From contig NZ_QGDB01000001.1 in the NCBI RefSeq assembly GCF_003149535.1, positions 1 to 64,000 on the forward strand: DNA of 64,000 nucleotides, read 5' to 3'. Shown one piece after another: positions 46,039 through 54,528 of this stretch; positions within the stretch are counted from its first letter, which is position 1, and every line of letters begins with the position of its first letter. This DNA comes from Falsochrobactrum shanghaiense (GTDB lineage Bacteria; Pseudomonadota; Alphaproteobacteria; Rhizobiales; Rhizobiaceae). A program made the translations under genes and the position numbers. The notes under the pieces are model-generated. The model made no database searches, was not told the DNA's origin, and was given only the letters and a program-made list of their open reading frames with translations.

Positions 46039-46467
46039 ATGATCCGTTTTGCTCTCAAATCCGCATTCTGGCTGGTGCTGGCATTTACCATAATGCCGCA
46101 TTTTCTGCCTGCGGAATCAAAGAACGAAACGCATCAGAAGGTTGCGGCACCGGTCCCGGCAAAGACGGAACCCGACGAGATAGAGCAATTACTGGCCCAT
46201 GGTAAAAGCGCCATGGAAATCGGCAAATTCTGTCTGGATAATCCATCGCTCTGCGAACAGGGGCAATCATATCTCGCCAGTTCGGCACAACAATTGCTCA
46301 CCAATAGCGGGGCAATCCTTGATTATCTGAGCGCACAGTTCGGCACAAGGCAAAGCCCCGCCGCGCCGCCTGCCGCCACGCCTGCCAAAGTGCAGCAGAA
46401 ATTCATTCCGGTTCCCACGCCACGCGAAAGCGCCTTGCAGCATTCAAGTTCCGCCGCTTCGAGGTAA
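46039..46467 (+). CDS. Secreted DUF5330-like protein
   Basis: 142 residues: signal-type N-terminus (MIRFALKSAFWLVLAFTIMP), a helical region with a Cys pair (IGKFCLDNPSLCEQGQSYL) and a Pro/Ala-rich tail. The pattern fits DUF5330, found in Rhizobiales. Probably periplasmic; function unknown. Ribosome-binding site weak. It diverges from the DivJ-like gene across about 280 bp. Confidence 0.65.
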   Translation: MIRFALKSAFWLVLAFTIMPHFLPAESKNETHQKVAAPVPAKTEPDEIEQLLAHGKSAMEIGKFCLDNPSLCEQGQSYLASSAQQLLTNSGAILDYLSAQFGTRQSPAAPPAATPAKVQQKFIPVPTPRESALQHSSSAASR

Positions 46468-46503
46468 ATGCGCGCGGTGCCGACCTTTTCCGTGACCTTC
46501 GTT

Positions 46504-46630
46504 GGCTCTAAGATTTTTTTACGCGCATCTTTTCCGAAAACCGTTTCACACTTTTCGGGATGCGCTCTAAGATTATGTTTTAACGCATGTCGTTATCCCG
46601 AAAACCGGTTCCCACTTTCGGGCGACATGC
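46504..46630. repeat. Tandem palindromic repeat, copies 2 and 3
   Basis: Two related units of about 60 bp, each opening with GGCTCTAAGATT or GCGCTCTAAGATT. Unit one has arms GCGCATC (46523-46529) and GATGCGC (46559-46565); unit two has GCATGTCG (46585-46592) and CGACATGC (46623-46630). Both loops contain CCGAAAACC(G) followed by TTCMCACTTT. They lie in the 5' region of sufE and could form hairpins in its leader. Confidence 0.75.
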
Positions 46631-46689
46631 TTTATCCCTATATAAGAGGCACGATCTATAAAAGCAGCTTGGAATTTCAGGCCAATATC

Positions 46690-47115
46690 ATGACGACGAC
46701 AATTGATAATATCGTAACCGATTTCGAATTTCTCGACGATTGGGAAGATCGTTACCGTTACGTAATCGATCTTGGCAAGGAATTGCCGCCCTATCCCGAT
46801 GAGGCGCGCGACGCCGCGCACAAGGTTCAGGGCTGCGTCAGCCAGGTGTGGCTCAAGACGCTGCCGCAGGACGGTCCCGATCCCGTCATCGAGTTTCTCG
46901 GCGATTCGGACGCCCATATCGTGCGCGGTCTGGTGGCCATCGTGCTCGCACTTTATTCAGGCCGCAGGGCTTCGCAAATACTGGCTACAGATCCTGAACA
47001 GGTGCTGCGCAAGCTTGGGCTTGATGAGCATCTCACGCCGCAGCGATCCAATGGCCTGCGCGCGATGGTCGCGCGCATTCATCGCGAGGCGGAAGCGGCA
47101 AAGGTTTCCGCATAA
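46690..47115 (+). CDS. sufE: SufE-like sulfur acceptor protein
   Basis: 141 residues. SufE takes sulfur from the SufS cysteine desulfurase for iron-sulfur cluster assembly. The catalytic Cys is in KVQGCVSQVWL, and YRYVIDLGKELPPYP and SGRRASQIL are conserved. The ATG at 46690 follows an AGG; upstream sequence is repeat DNA. It is far from any suf operon in this window. Confidence 0.93.
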   Translation: MTTTIDNIVTDFEFLDDWEDRYRYVIDLGKELPPYPDEARDAAHKVQGCVSQVWLKTLPQDGPDPVIEFLGDSDAHIVRGLVAIVLALYSGRRASQILATDPEQVLRKLGLDEHLTPQRSNGLRAMVARIHREAEAAKVSA

Positions 47116-47148
47116 GGCTATGCACGACGCTGCTCCGGCTGGGCCGGA

Positions 47149-48444
47149 TCAGCCCTGCAAAAGCTTTTCCACCGAAAGCGCCAATGCGAGCAGATGCCGG
47201 TCGGTTCCGCTGCGCGCGGTCAGCATCAGGCCTGCGGGCAAGGCCATATCCGGCATGGGCAGGCTGATGCTGCAAAGATCGAACTGGTTGCCGATCTGCG
47301 TATTGCGCAGCAGCAGCGTTTCCACGCGATCATATTCCGCCTCGTCTTCATCCACCGACGCAATCGGTGCTGCCAGCAGCGGCGTCGTCGGCGCAATGAA
47401 GAAATCGACATCACGCAGTCGCCCGTCCACTTGCTGCACAAGCTTTTCGCGTGTGCGCATGAGTTCCCCATAGGCAGCGTCCGACACTTTGATGCGTTTG
47501 GAAAGCGTGGTTTTCACTCTGAAATCGACATTGGCCGCCGGATCGCCGAGCCAGCTATCCGCATGAACGCGGCTGGCTTCGATACCGGCGATCGAACCGA
47601 TCCGTGTTGCCGCGCGCAATTGCAGGATAAGATCGTCGAGTTCGATGGTCACGAATTGAGCGCCCGCAGCGGCAAGTCTATCTTTCGCCGCCGCAAAAGC
47701 CTTTGCGACCGGTGCTTCCATATCGGCCAGCAGCATTCCCTCGGGCACGCCGATCTTCCGGCCTGCAAGTGATATGGGTTCAGGCAAAACCAGCGGTTCA
47801 CCGGCCATTGCCGCATCGGCCAGAATGCATTCCCTAACCGTTTTTGCCAAAGGCCCTGCCGAATCAAGCGACGGGGCCAGTGGAAAAGCGCCCTCAAGCG
47901 GAATGCGCCGCGCGGTCGGCTTGAAGCCAGCCACACCGTTAAGGGCTGCGGGAATACGCACCGAACCGCCCGTATCGGAGCCGATGGCGATTTCGCTCGT
48001 CCCTTCCGCAACTGATACCGCCGCACCCGAGGACGAGCCGCCGGGAATGCGTGCGGGATCGGCCGCATTGCCCGGAACGCCATAATGGGGATTGAGGCCA
48101 ACCGCAGTGAAGGCAAATTCGGTCATATGGGTTTTGCCGATGATGACCGCCCCCGCCTCGCGCAAGCGTTCGATGATGATTGCATCACGGCTGGCCGGTT
48201 GTGCGCAGCGGTGAATGGCCGAGCCTGCCAGCGTCGGTTCTCCTGCAACGTCAAAAAGATCCTTGATCGATATGATGCATCCGTCGAGCGGCCCAAGCGC
48301 TTTGCCCTGCGCGATGCGCGCATCGGAAGCGTCGGCCTGTGCGCGCGCCTCTTCAAAGTAAATCGTGCTGAAAACGCGCTCATCCGCTGCGCGTTCTTCC
48401 AGCCGTGACAAAATGGCTTCCAGCCGATCCCTGCTTTTTTGCAT
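47149..48444 (-). CDS. Amidase signature family enzyme
   Basis: 431 residues with the Ser-cisSer-Lys triad of amidase signature hydrolases: Lys61 (IISIKDLFD), the GGSSSG motif (135-140) and Ser161 (GSDTGGSVRIP). It hydrolyses an amide, substrate unknown; no GatB or GatC gene is near, so it is not taken as GatA. ATG has GGGAGAGGG upstream. Convergent with sufE. Confidence 0.88.
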   Translation of the reverse strand: MQKSRDRLEAILSRLEERAADERVFSTIYFEEARAQADASDARIAQGKALGPLDGCIISIKDLFDVAGEPTLAGSAIHRCAQPASRDAIIIERLREAGAVIIGKTHMTEFAFTAVGLNPHYGVPGNAADPARIPGGSSSGAAVSVAEGTSEIAIGSDTGGSVRIPAALNGVAGFKPTARRIPLEGAFPLAPSLDSAGPLAKTVRECILADAAMAGEPLVLPEPISLAGRKIGVPEGMLLADMEAPVAKAFAAAKDRLAAAGAQFVTIELDDLILQLRAATRIGSIAGIEASRVHADSWLGDPAANVDFRVKTTLSKRIKVSDAAYGELMRTREKLVQQVDGRLRDVDFFIAPTTPLLAAPIASVDEDEAEYDRVETLLLRNTQIGNQFDLCSISLPMPDMALPAGLMLTARSGTDRHLLALALSVEKLLQG

Positions 48445-48542
48445 TTCCCTCTCCCGCCCGGGTTACTCACCCTGCCCGCCTGTATCGAGACCCTGATAAG
48501 GCATTTACAGCAAAAGGGAAAATCGATTCAGCGCGAAATATC

Positions 48543-49340
48543 TCATCCGCGTTTTTCCCGCTGAATGGACGGGCGGTAATCATGAGCGCCCCAATGCAGG
48601 ATTGCATCCGGACGCGGCACTTTTTCCTGCTGCGGATAATAATGCCGGTGCAGCATTGCAAGACCCGCCTTGAGCAGCATTTTTGCAGACCGAACCGGCC
48701 ATTGGCGCTCCCGCTCGACCCTTTCAAGCCCCTTGAGAAAACAGCATATATCGATCAGAACACCGCTAAGCTCAGGCCCGACCGCCGCAAGAGCGCGTTC
48801 GAACCGAACGCGGCTGGCCAGAGCTATATCGGTCAGTTCGGCGATTCCGCCGGCACCGGAATGCCCGTTTCCGCCCACGCCGACATCCCAGCGCGATGTG
48901 ACCGACGGCATCAGCGATCCGCGCGTAAAATCTGCGCGCAGGCGCTCGCCAGCCCGAAATTCGTCTTCGGAAAGAAAGGCCGTTCCATCCGGTCCCTTGC
49001 GGCGATAGAGCATGGCAAGCGGCGATTCGGAGAGGTTGACCTCTGCCTTGCGCCCCGGTTCCAGCTCAATGTTCTGTGTTATCCTGGCGGCAGACTGCGG
49101 GCGCGCGGCTTTCCGCGTCGCGTTCTTGCGGCCCGGTTGTGCAAGCGCGATATGCTCCCCATCAAACCGTATCAGTTCCTTGTCGTGCATGGCATCGATC
49201 TGCGCACGCGCTGCCGCAATCGTCCCTTGTTCGCCCACCAGCAGGACATGCGATTCACGCACCGAATCCTGCACTTCGCAGATGCCCTGCTTTAAAAAGC
49301 GGATGATTCGTGTCTCGGAAGCAGAAAGTTCCTTGCTCAT
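48543..49340 (-). CDS. DUF6456 domain protein
   Basis: 265 residues. The C-terminus holds the conserved segment LSGVLIDICCFLKGLERVE followed by RERQWPVRSAKMLL of the DUF6456 family, which I recall as a likely DNA-binding module; the N-terminus also looks like a winged helix (ETRIIRFLKQGICEVQDSV). Start overlaps the DnaA-domain gene stop by 4 nt (ATGA), so the two are made together. Function unknown; a regulatory or replication-linked role is inferred from context. Confidence 0.78.
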   Translation of the reverse strand: MSKELSASETRIIRFLKQGICEVQDSVRESHVLLVGEQGTIAAARAQIDAMHDKELIRFDGEHIALAQPGRKNATRKAARPQSAARITQNIELEPGRKAEVNLSESPLAMLYRRKGPDGTAFLSEDEFRAGERLRADFTRGSLMPSVTSRWDVGVGGNGHSGAGGIAELTDIALASRVRFERALAAVGPELSGVLIDICCFLKGLERVERERQWPVRSAKMLLKAGLAMLHRHYYPQQEKVPRPDAILHWGAHDYRPSIQREKRG

Positions 49341-49789
49341 GCCGCAGCCCTCCATGCTGTAAATGCGGAATGCACGATCCTTTCAAAAGAGGAGATGATG
49401 GCGTCGAATTCTTCATCGTCGCGCAAATCCTCCACCAGATGGCAAGCATGCATGACGGTGGTGCGATCGCGGCCAAAGCCTGCCGCCACCTCGCTCATCG
49501 CCATGCCGAACGCGGTATGCGCGATATACATGCCGACCTGTCTTACACGGGCGACCGGACGCCTGCCGCGTATGGGAGCGCGCAGCTCGCCACCGCTGAC
49601 AGCGAAAGAAGCAGCAAGCAGATCGATCAGGGCATCGCATAGTTCCACGCTGCCTGCCTGCCGTCTGCGGCTGACCGCCGGGCCGGAACATTCCAGGCTG
49701 ACGCTGCGCCCATGCCGCGCCGCGATGACTTGCAGCGCCATTATGGCTTCCGCACGGGTATGGATGACATTCGTTAATTCAAAAGACAT
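49337..49789 (-). CDS. Orphan DnaA domain IV-like DNA-binding protein
   Basis: 150 residues. The C-terminal part (about 80-130) matches the DnaA box-binding domain: ARVRQVGMYIAHTAFGMAMSEVA followed by GFGRDRTTVMHACHLVEDL, close to the DnaA signature. There is no AAA+ ATPase domain, so it is not the initiator. The N-terminal 75 residues are unrelated. ATG at 49789 has GAGGGAAG 5 nt upstream. It could bind DnaA boxes and alter initiation or expression; this is inferred. Confidence 0.85.
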   Translation of the reverse strand: MSFELTNVIHTRAEAIMALQVIAARHGRSVSLECSGPAVSRRRQAGSVELCDALIDLLAASFAVSGGELRAPIRGRRPVARVRQVGMYIAHTAFGMAMSEVAAGFGRDRTTVMHACHLVEDLRDDEEFDAIISSFERIVHSAFTAWRAAA

Positions 49790-49967
49790 TGCATCTTCCC
49801 TCACCATTATAGGAATATCTTCTTATAATGAGGAAAACGCAAGCGTGGATAAGTTTCCTGAAAGCACTTATGCCCAGAGTTTAAATTATTTTAGGAATAT
49901 TATCCAACAGTTCGAATCCTGAGCGATCCTGTCCCCCGGCAAACCAACAAGCAGTAAGGACAAACTT

Positions 49968-50240
49968 ATGGAAATTGCTCTTCGATCCGCCACAAAAGCC
50001 TTTCTCGCCGCGCGTGCGGAGGAACGCATGAACGCCATGCAGCGTGTGGCCCTGCAAATCATCGCGGGGATCGACATGGATAAATTGCAGGTCGCATCAA
50101 GGGAGGAAAAGCGGCACGCGCGCGGCAGGATCAGCCGTCTGATCAAACGGGAGCGCCTCAAAGGCGTGAACGGTCACTGGAGTTATGACCTCAACCGCCA
50201 TATCGCACTCAAACAGGCGCTCGACCGGCTCGGGGATTGA
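49968..50240 (+). CDS. Small cytoplasmic protein, unknown
   Basis: 90 residues, rich in Arg and Lys, helical, with no signal or membrane segment. AAGGA lies 7 nt before the ATG. The middle (REEKRHARGRISRLIKRERLKG) looks like a nucleic-acid-binding basic helix. It diverges from the DnaA-domain gene over 178 bp. No family recognised. Confidence 0.6.
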   Translation: MEIALRSATKAFLAARAEERMNAMQRVALQIIAGIDMDKLQVASREEKRHARGRISRLIKRERLKGVNGHWSYDLNRHIALKQALDRLGD

Positions 50241-50352
50241 AGGAGTTTCGATCAAATCCGCCGGGGCGAACAAGGAGAACAGGCAGGACGATATGTCGCA
50301 TCAATGGTGCGACATATCTCAAATCTCAAATGGTTCAGGCCAAAGAAGAACC

Positions 50353-50505
50353 AGAGCGGTTCCGGTTAACACGGAATCATCGGAACCGCTCTAAATCATT
50401 GTTTTTACGCATTATCCGGACGTATCGGAGCAGGAAAAGAAATCAGTCCAGTGAACTGATTTCCCTGCGGAGGCGTTTCGCACTTTTGCTGGAAATGCTC
50501 TAGTT
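50353..50505. repeat. Composite palindromic repeat downstream of mucR, copy 4
   Basis: Begins with arms AGAGCGGTTCC (50353-50363) and GGAACCGCTCT (50382-50392), then a second hairpin GAAATCAGT/ACTGATTTC (50439-50463), and ends with GTTTCGCACTTTTGCTGGAAATGCTCTA, the same end as the repeats at 2.7 and 46.5 kb. It lies between two convergent genes and ends 4 nt before the mucR stop codon, so it may also serve as terminator. Confidence 0.72.
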
Positions 50506-50508
50506 CTC

Positions 50509-50937
50509 TCAGGCCTCTTTGGGCTTGCGACCCAGACCCATCTTCTTGGCAAGATTCGAGCGGGCCGCCGCATAATTGGGCGCGACCATCGGATAATTGG
50601 GATCGAGATCCCATTTCTCGCGATATTGCTCCGGCGTCAGACCATAATGGGTCATCAGGTGACGCTTGAGCGACTTGAACTTCTTGCCGTCTTCGAGGCA
50701 GATAATATAATCGTCAGTGATCGATTTCTTCGGATTGATGGCGGGCTTCGGCTTTTCAACAACAGCCGGAGCTTCTTCGCGCTCTACATGGCGCTTGAAA
50801 GCATTATGCACTTCAGCAATGAGCAAGGGGACTTCGTTTGCACGAACGGAATTATTCCCGACATAGGCTGCGACTACATCAGCAGTCAGCGTCAAAAGCA
50901 GCTCTGCATACTCGTCGTAGGTTTCAGGGCTTTCCAT
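50509..50937 (-). CDS. mucR: Ros/MucR family transcriptional regulator
   Basis: 142 residues, the length of Brucella MucR. The zinc-finger region has Cys80, Asp83, His93 and His97 (IICLEDGKKFKSLKRHLMTH), and YGLTPEQYREKWDLDPNYPM is the family hallmark. MucR is a global silencer-like regulator that binds AT-rich DNA and is needed for Brucella virulence; it represses its own gene. The upstream region is indeed very AT-rich. Single zinc finger, N-terminal oligomerisation part. Confidence 0.96.
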   Translation of the reverse strand: MESPETYDEYAELLLTLTADVVAAYVGNNSVRANEVPLLIAEVHNAFKRHVEREEAPAVVEKPKPAINPKKSITDDYIICLEDGKKFKSLKRHLMTHYGLTPEQYREKWDLDPNYPMVAPNYAAARSNLAKKMGLGRKPKEA

Positions 50938-51491
50938 TGTTCTTCCTTTTTATCATATATGGTTCAAGCAGACTGGACTCGAATCTGACTCCCTTCCCAC
51001 AAATTCCTGCCCATCCAATCCTTTATTCATCCCGCAAGTATCAATGAATATTGATATTTGCAATAGAATTGTCAAACCACTTTACATTAATCAGAATAAA
51101 CTCTTCTTGATTGACTTAATACAATGAAATGAAACAACATTTTTAACCGTTATCGGGTCGCAACAATCGCTTCCATCAAAATGTTCGCTTCTTCGTTTAT
51201 TGAAGAAGCAAGGAGTATAAGCGTTTCAAATGCTCAATTCCTTCCATTTGGCGCATTTATGTGAACAACGAGACCCTTCGCGTCAGATTTTGCACCGAAG
51301 CTTGAAACAAACACAGCTAATTGACCGGGATAAGGGCCGGAAAATGGCAAGGGCAGGATATATTTCGCGATGCTCTGCTCGCATTTGTCTTCGTGCCGAT
51401 TATATAAAGAAGTGAACCGCAGATCGAATGCGGGCGAAATTACAGCCCCGTGATCTCATCACCGGCATTTCATTGCAGAGAGGACCGAACC
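50938..51491. promoter_or_regulatory. AT-rich region between mucR and msrB
   Basis: A 554-bp gap with no convincing gene. Three GANTC sites are packed at 50977-50992, about 40-55 bp before the mucR start. From about 51030 to 51165 the sequence is strongly AT-rich with many TA steps (TATTGATATTTGC, ACATTAATCAG), a fit for MucR or H-NS-like binding. A perfect hairpin GCTTCTTC/GAAGAAGC stands at 51187-51209. The msrB promoter probably lies in the last 100 bp (TATATAAAG near 51400). Confidence 0.5.
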
Positions 51492-51920
51492 ATGCCCAGT
51501 CCTGCCGACCAGACCCGCTCGCTGAAAGTTGTCAAAACCGATGCCGAATGGCGCGAGCAGCTTACGCCGATCCAATATCAGATCACCCGCCAGCATGGCA
51601 CGGAGCGCGCTTTTTCAAGTCCGAATTTCGACAGCTCGCTCAAGGGCATCTATCGCTGCGTCTGCTGCGAGCGCCCGCTCTATGATGCGGAGACGAAATA
51701 TGAATCGGGCACCGGATGGCCAAGCTTCTTCCAGCCGATAGAGCCGGATGCGGTTGCGGCCTTCGAGGACCGCTCCTACGGGATGGTGCGCACCGAGATT
51801 CGCTGCGCGGATTGCGACGCGCATCTGGGCCACGTTTTCCCTGACGGCCCGCCGCCCACCGGCCTGCGCTATTGCATGAACGGGCACGCGCTGATTTTCG
51901 ACGAAAGCCCAACTTCGTAA
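51492..51920 (+). CDS. msrB: Peptide-methionine (R)-S-oxide reductase
   Basis: 142 residues. Repairs oxidised methionine (R form). Zinc ligands Cys56/Cys59 (CVCC) and Cys105/Cys108 (CADC), and catalytic Cys128 in RYCMNG. ATG has GAGAGGA 6 nt upstream. It is a cytoplasmic form: no signal peptide. Confidence 0.96.
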   Translation: MPSPADQTRSLKVVKTDAEWREQLTPIQYQITRQHGTERAFSSPNFDSSLKGIYRCVCCERPLYDAETKYESGTGWPSFFQPIEPDAVAAFEDRSYGMVRTEIRCADCDAHLGHVFPDGPPPTGLRYCMNGHALIFDESPTS

Positions 51921-52007
51921 TTTCGACCGCCAAAATTAAGCGATCAGGGAGCGGCGCCATGTTTCATCAAGACATGGTCCGCTTCATTTCAACCTACCGG
52001 ATTTTTC

Positions 52008-54116
52008 ATGCCCTACGATTCAACAAGCCTTCAACCGCCATCCGCACCAAAGCATCCTCTCGAAGATACACGTCACGGCATCACCCGCACGGATGATTAT
52101 GCATGGCTGCGCGCCGATAACTGGCAGGAGGTCTTCAAGGACCCTTCGGTGCTTGCGCCGCAAATCCGCCAGCATCTTGAAGCGGAAAACGCCTATCAGG
52201 CAGCGCTGATGCAGGACACGGAAGCGCTGCAAAAGCAGCTTTTTGCGGAAATGCGCGGGCGCATCAAGGAAGACGATTCGTCGGTTCCGTCCAAGGACGG
52301 GCCCTATGCCTATGGCGTCTCCTACAAAACAGGGGGCGAGCAGCCGCGCTTTTTGCGCACTCCGCGCGACGGCGGTGCGGAAACCATTCTGCTCGATGGC
52401 GATCTCGAAGCGGAAGGCAAGGCTTATTTCCGCCTCGCCTCCGCAGATCATTCTCCCGATCATAATCAGCTCATCTGGGGTTATGACGACAAGGGATCGG
52501 AATTCTACGCACTGAAAGTCCGCGATCTCACCACCATGGCGGACCTTTCCGACATTGTGGCCGATACCAATGGCGGCGGCGCGTGGGATGCACAAAGCCG
52601 GGGCTTCTTCTATACGCAGCTTGATGAAAACCATCGGCCATCCAGGGTTTTCTATCACAGGATCGGCACCGAACAGTCGGCAGATAGGCTCATCTATGAA
52701 GAGCAGGATCCCGGTTTCTTTCTTGGTGTCGGCGGTTCATCGCTCGATGATTACATCTTCATCGATATTCACGATCATGAAACATCGGAATGCTGGCTGT
52801 TGCCCGCCAACGACCCGGCGGCAAAGCCGAAGCTCGTCATGGCGCGGCAAAAGGGCGTGGAATATGACATCGCACCGGGCGGCGATGTTTTCTATATCCT
52901 GACCAATGCCGATGGTGCCAGAGACTTCAAGATCATGCGCGCGCCTGCCTCCGCGCCCCAGCCGGAAAACTGGGAAGAAGTCGTGGCCGAAGTGCCCGGA
53001 CGGCTGATCCTTTCTCATGCCGCCTATAAAAACCATCTTGTCTGGATGGAACGCGATAACGGCTTGCCGCGCATTGTCATTTACGAACGCGAAAGCGGCC
53101 AGACCCATGCCATCGCTTTCGATGAGGAAGCCTATTCGCTCGGCCTGCATGGCAGTGCGGAATATGATACGGATGTGATCCGCTTCTCCTATTCCTCCAT
53201 GACCACGCCGGAACAGCTTTACGATTATAATATGCGCACACGCGAGCGCACTTTGCTCAAGACGCAGGAAGTGCCTTCCGGCCACGACGCCCGCGATTAT
53301 GTCACACGCCGCATTCTGGCTCCGGCTGCGGATGGCGAACTGGTTCCGGTTTCGCTGCTTTATCACAAGGACACGAAGCTCGACGGCACCGCGCCCTGCC
53401 TGCTTTACGGCTATGGCTCTTATGGCATCACCATTCCTGCAAGCTTCAGCACCTCGCGATTGTCTCTTGTGGATCGCGGTTTCATCTATGCCATCGCCCA
53501 TATTCGCGGCGGCAAGGACAAGGGCTTTGCATGGTATGAAAACGGCAAGCGCGAGCACAAGATCAACACTTTCACCGACTTCATCGCCGCAGCCCGTCAT
53601 CTTGTGCGCGAAGGCTTCACCGCTCATGAAAACATCGTCGCGCATGGCGGATCGGCAGGCGGCATGTTGATGGGCGCGGTCGCCAATATGGCTCCCGAAG
53701 CCTTTGGCGCCATTATCGCCGAGGTTCCCTTTGTCGATGTGCTCAACACCATGCTCGACGATACGCTGCCGCTGACCCCGCCCGAATGGCCCGAATGGGG
53801 CAATCCGATCAGTTCCGCAGAGGATTATCGCAATATTGCCAGCTATTCGCCCTATGACAATGTGACGGCGCAGCCCTATCCGCATATTCTGGCCGTTGCC
53901 GGTCTCACCGATCCGCGCGTCACCTATTGGGAAGCAGCCAAATGGGTCGCCAGACTGCGCGAGCACAAGACCGACGATCACCCGGTATTGTTCCGCATCA
54001 ATATGGATGCAGGCCATGCGGGCGCGTCAGGCCGGTTCTCGCGGCTTGAAGAAGTCGCCTATACCTATGCTTTCGCCTTGAAAGCCGTCGGCAAGTTTTC
54101 CGGGCACACAAACTAA
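52008..54116 (+). CDS. ptrB: Oligopeptidase B (prolyl oligopeptidase family)
   Basis: 702 residues, S9A serine peptidase cutting short peptides after basic residues. N-terminal beta-propeller (about 70-400) and C-terminal hydrolase with catalytic Ser in GGSAGGMLMGA, Asp near TDPRVTYWEA and His in MDAGHAGASGR. YGYGSYG and RGGKDKGFAWYENG are family hallmarks. Cytoplasmic. Followed by a clear terminator. Confidence 0.94.
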   Translation: MPYDSTSLQPPSAPKHPLEDTRHGITRTDDYAWLRADNWQEVFKDPSVLAPQIRQHLEAENAYQAALMQDTEALQKQLFAEMRGRIKEDDSSVPSKDGPYAYGVSYKTGGEQPRFLRTPRDGGAETILLDGDLEAEGKAYFRLASADHSPDHNQLIWGYDDKGSEFYALKVRDLTTMADLSDIVADTNGGGAWDAQSRGFFYTQLDENHRPSRVFYHRIGTEQSADRLIYEEQDPGFFLGVGGSSLDDYIFIDIHDHETSECWLLPANDPAAKPKLVMARQKGVEYDIAPGGDVFYILTNADGARDFKIMRAPASAPQPENWEEVVAEVPGRLILSHAAYKNHLVWMERDNGLPRIVIYERESGQTHAIAFDEEAYSLGLHGSAEYDTDVIRFSYSSMTTPEQLYDYNMRTRERTLLKTQEVPSGHDARDYVTRRILAPAADGELVPVSLLYHKDTKLDGTAPCLLYGYGSYGITIPASFSTSRLSLVDRGFIYAIAHIRGGKDKGFAWYENGKREHKINTFTDFIAAARHLVREGFTAHENIVAHGGSAGGMLMGAVANMAPEAFGAIIAEVPFVDVLNTMLDDTLPLTPPEWPEWGNPISSAEDYRNIASYSPYDNVTAQPYPHILAVAGLTDPRVTYWEAAKWVARLREHKTDDHPVLFRINMDAGHAGASGRFSRLEEVAYTYAFALKAVGKFSGHTN

Positions 54117-54121
54117 GGAAC

Positions 54122-54156
54122 AACTCCCGGCGACTTGATTTGCCGGGAGTTTTTAT
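54122..54156 (+). terminator. Intrinsic terminator after ptrB
   Basis: 10-bp stem AACTCCCGGC/GCCGGGAGTT with a 10-nt loop, followed by a T run (TTTTAT), 5 nt past the ptrB stop. Confidence 0.88.
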
Positions 54157-54202
54157 CGGGCCTATAATTGCGATGGGTGCAAGCTGATAGGGAGATCGCA
54201 TC

Positions 54203-54526
54203 ATGAAACGCGCATTGACGACTTTCCTGATCGCATTGGCGCTGGCGCTGCCCTCGTTTGCCAGCGCACAGGCACAGGTGCGCAAGGATGTCAGCGAATA
54301 TGCGGGAGAGCGCTGCAATACGCCGCCGCGCGGCAGCGGCATCATTGTGGGCCAGTTCAGCGGCGTCGAGGATTCACCCTTTATCAGCGGCGGCGATGGC
54401 CTTGCACCGGTTTCCCGCTACCGCTGCTTCGACAGTATGGAAGAATGTCAGGGCTGGCTCTATACGATGCAGAGCAAATATACGGATGCTGGCCTGCCTT
54501 CGGTGGTCCGCTGTATCAAGCGATAG
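54203..54526 (+). CDS. Small secreted cysteine-containing protein
   Basis: 107 residues: signal peptide (MKRALTTFLIALALALPS, cleavage near ASA-QAQ) and a mature part with four Cys (GERCNT, YRCFD, EECQGW, VRCIKR) that probably form two disulfides in the periplasm. GGGAG precedes the ATG. Family not recognised; function unknown. Its stop is two bases from the stop of the cytochrome gene on the other strand. Confidence 0.75.
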   Translation: MKRALTTFLIALALALPSFASAQAQVRKDVSEYAGERCNTPPRGSGIIVGQFSGVEDSPFISGGDGLAPVSRYRCFDSMEECQGWLYTMQSKYTDAGLPSVVRCIKR

Positions 54527-54528
54527 CT

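Noticed and set aside
47149-48444. GatA subunit of the amidotransferase
   Set aside because: The triad fits any amidase signature enzyme; no gatB or gatC gene is adjacent and the sequence lacks clear GatA-specific segments.
51230-51415. Possible 61-codon gene between mucR and msrB
   Set aside because: No ribosome-binding site, odd composition, lies in an AT-rich regulatory region; kept only as part of the intergenic description.
52737-54017. A 426-codon minus-strand open frame opposite oligopeptidase B
   Set aside because: Shadow of a well-supported gene; composition is unlike a protein and no start signal is present.
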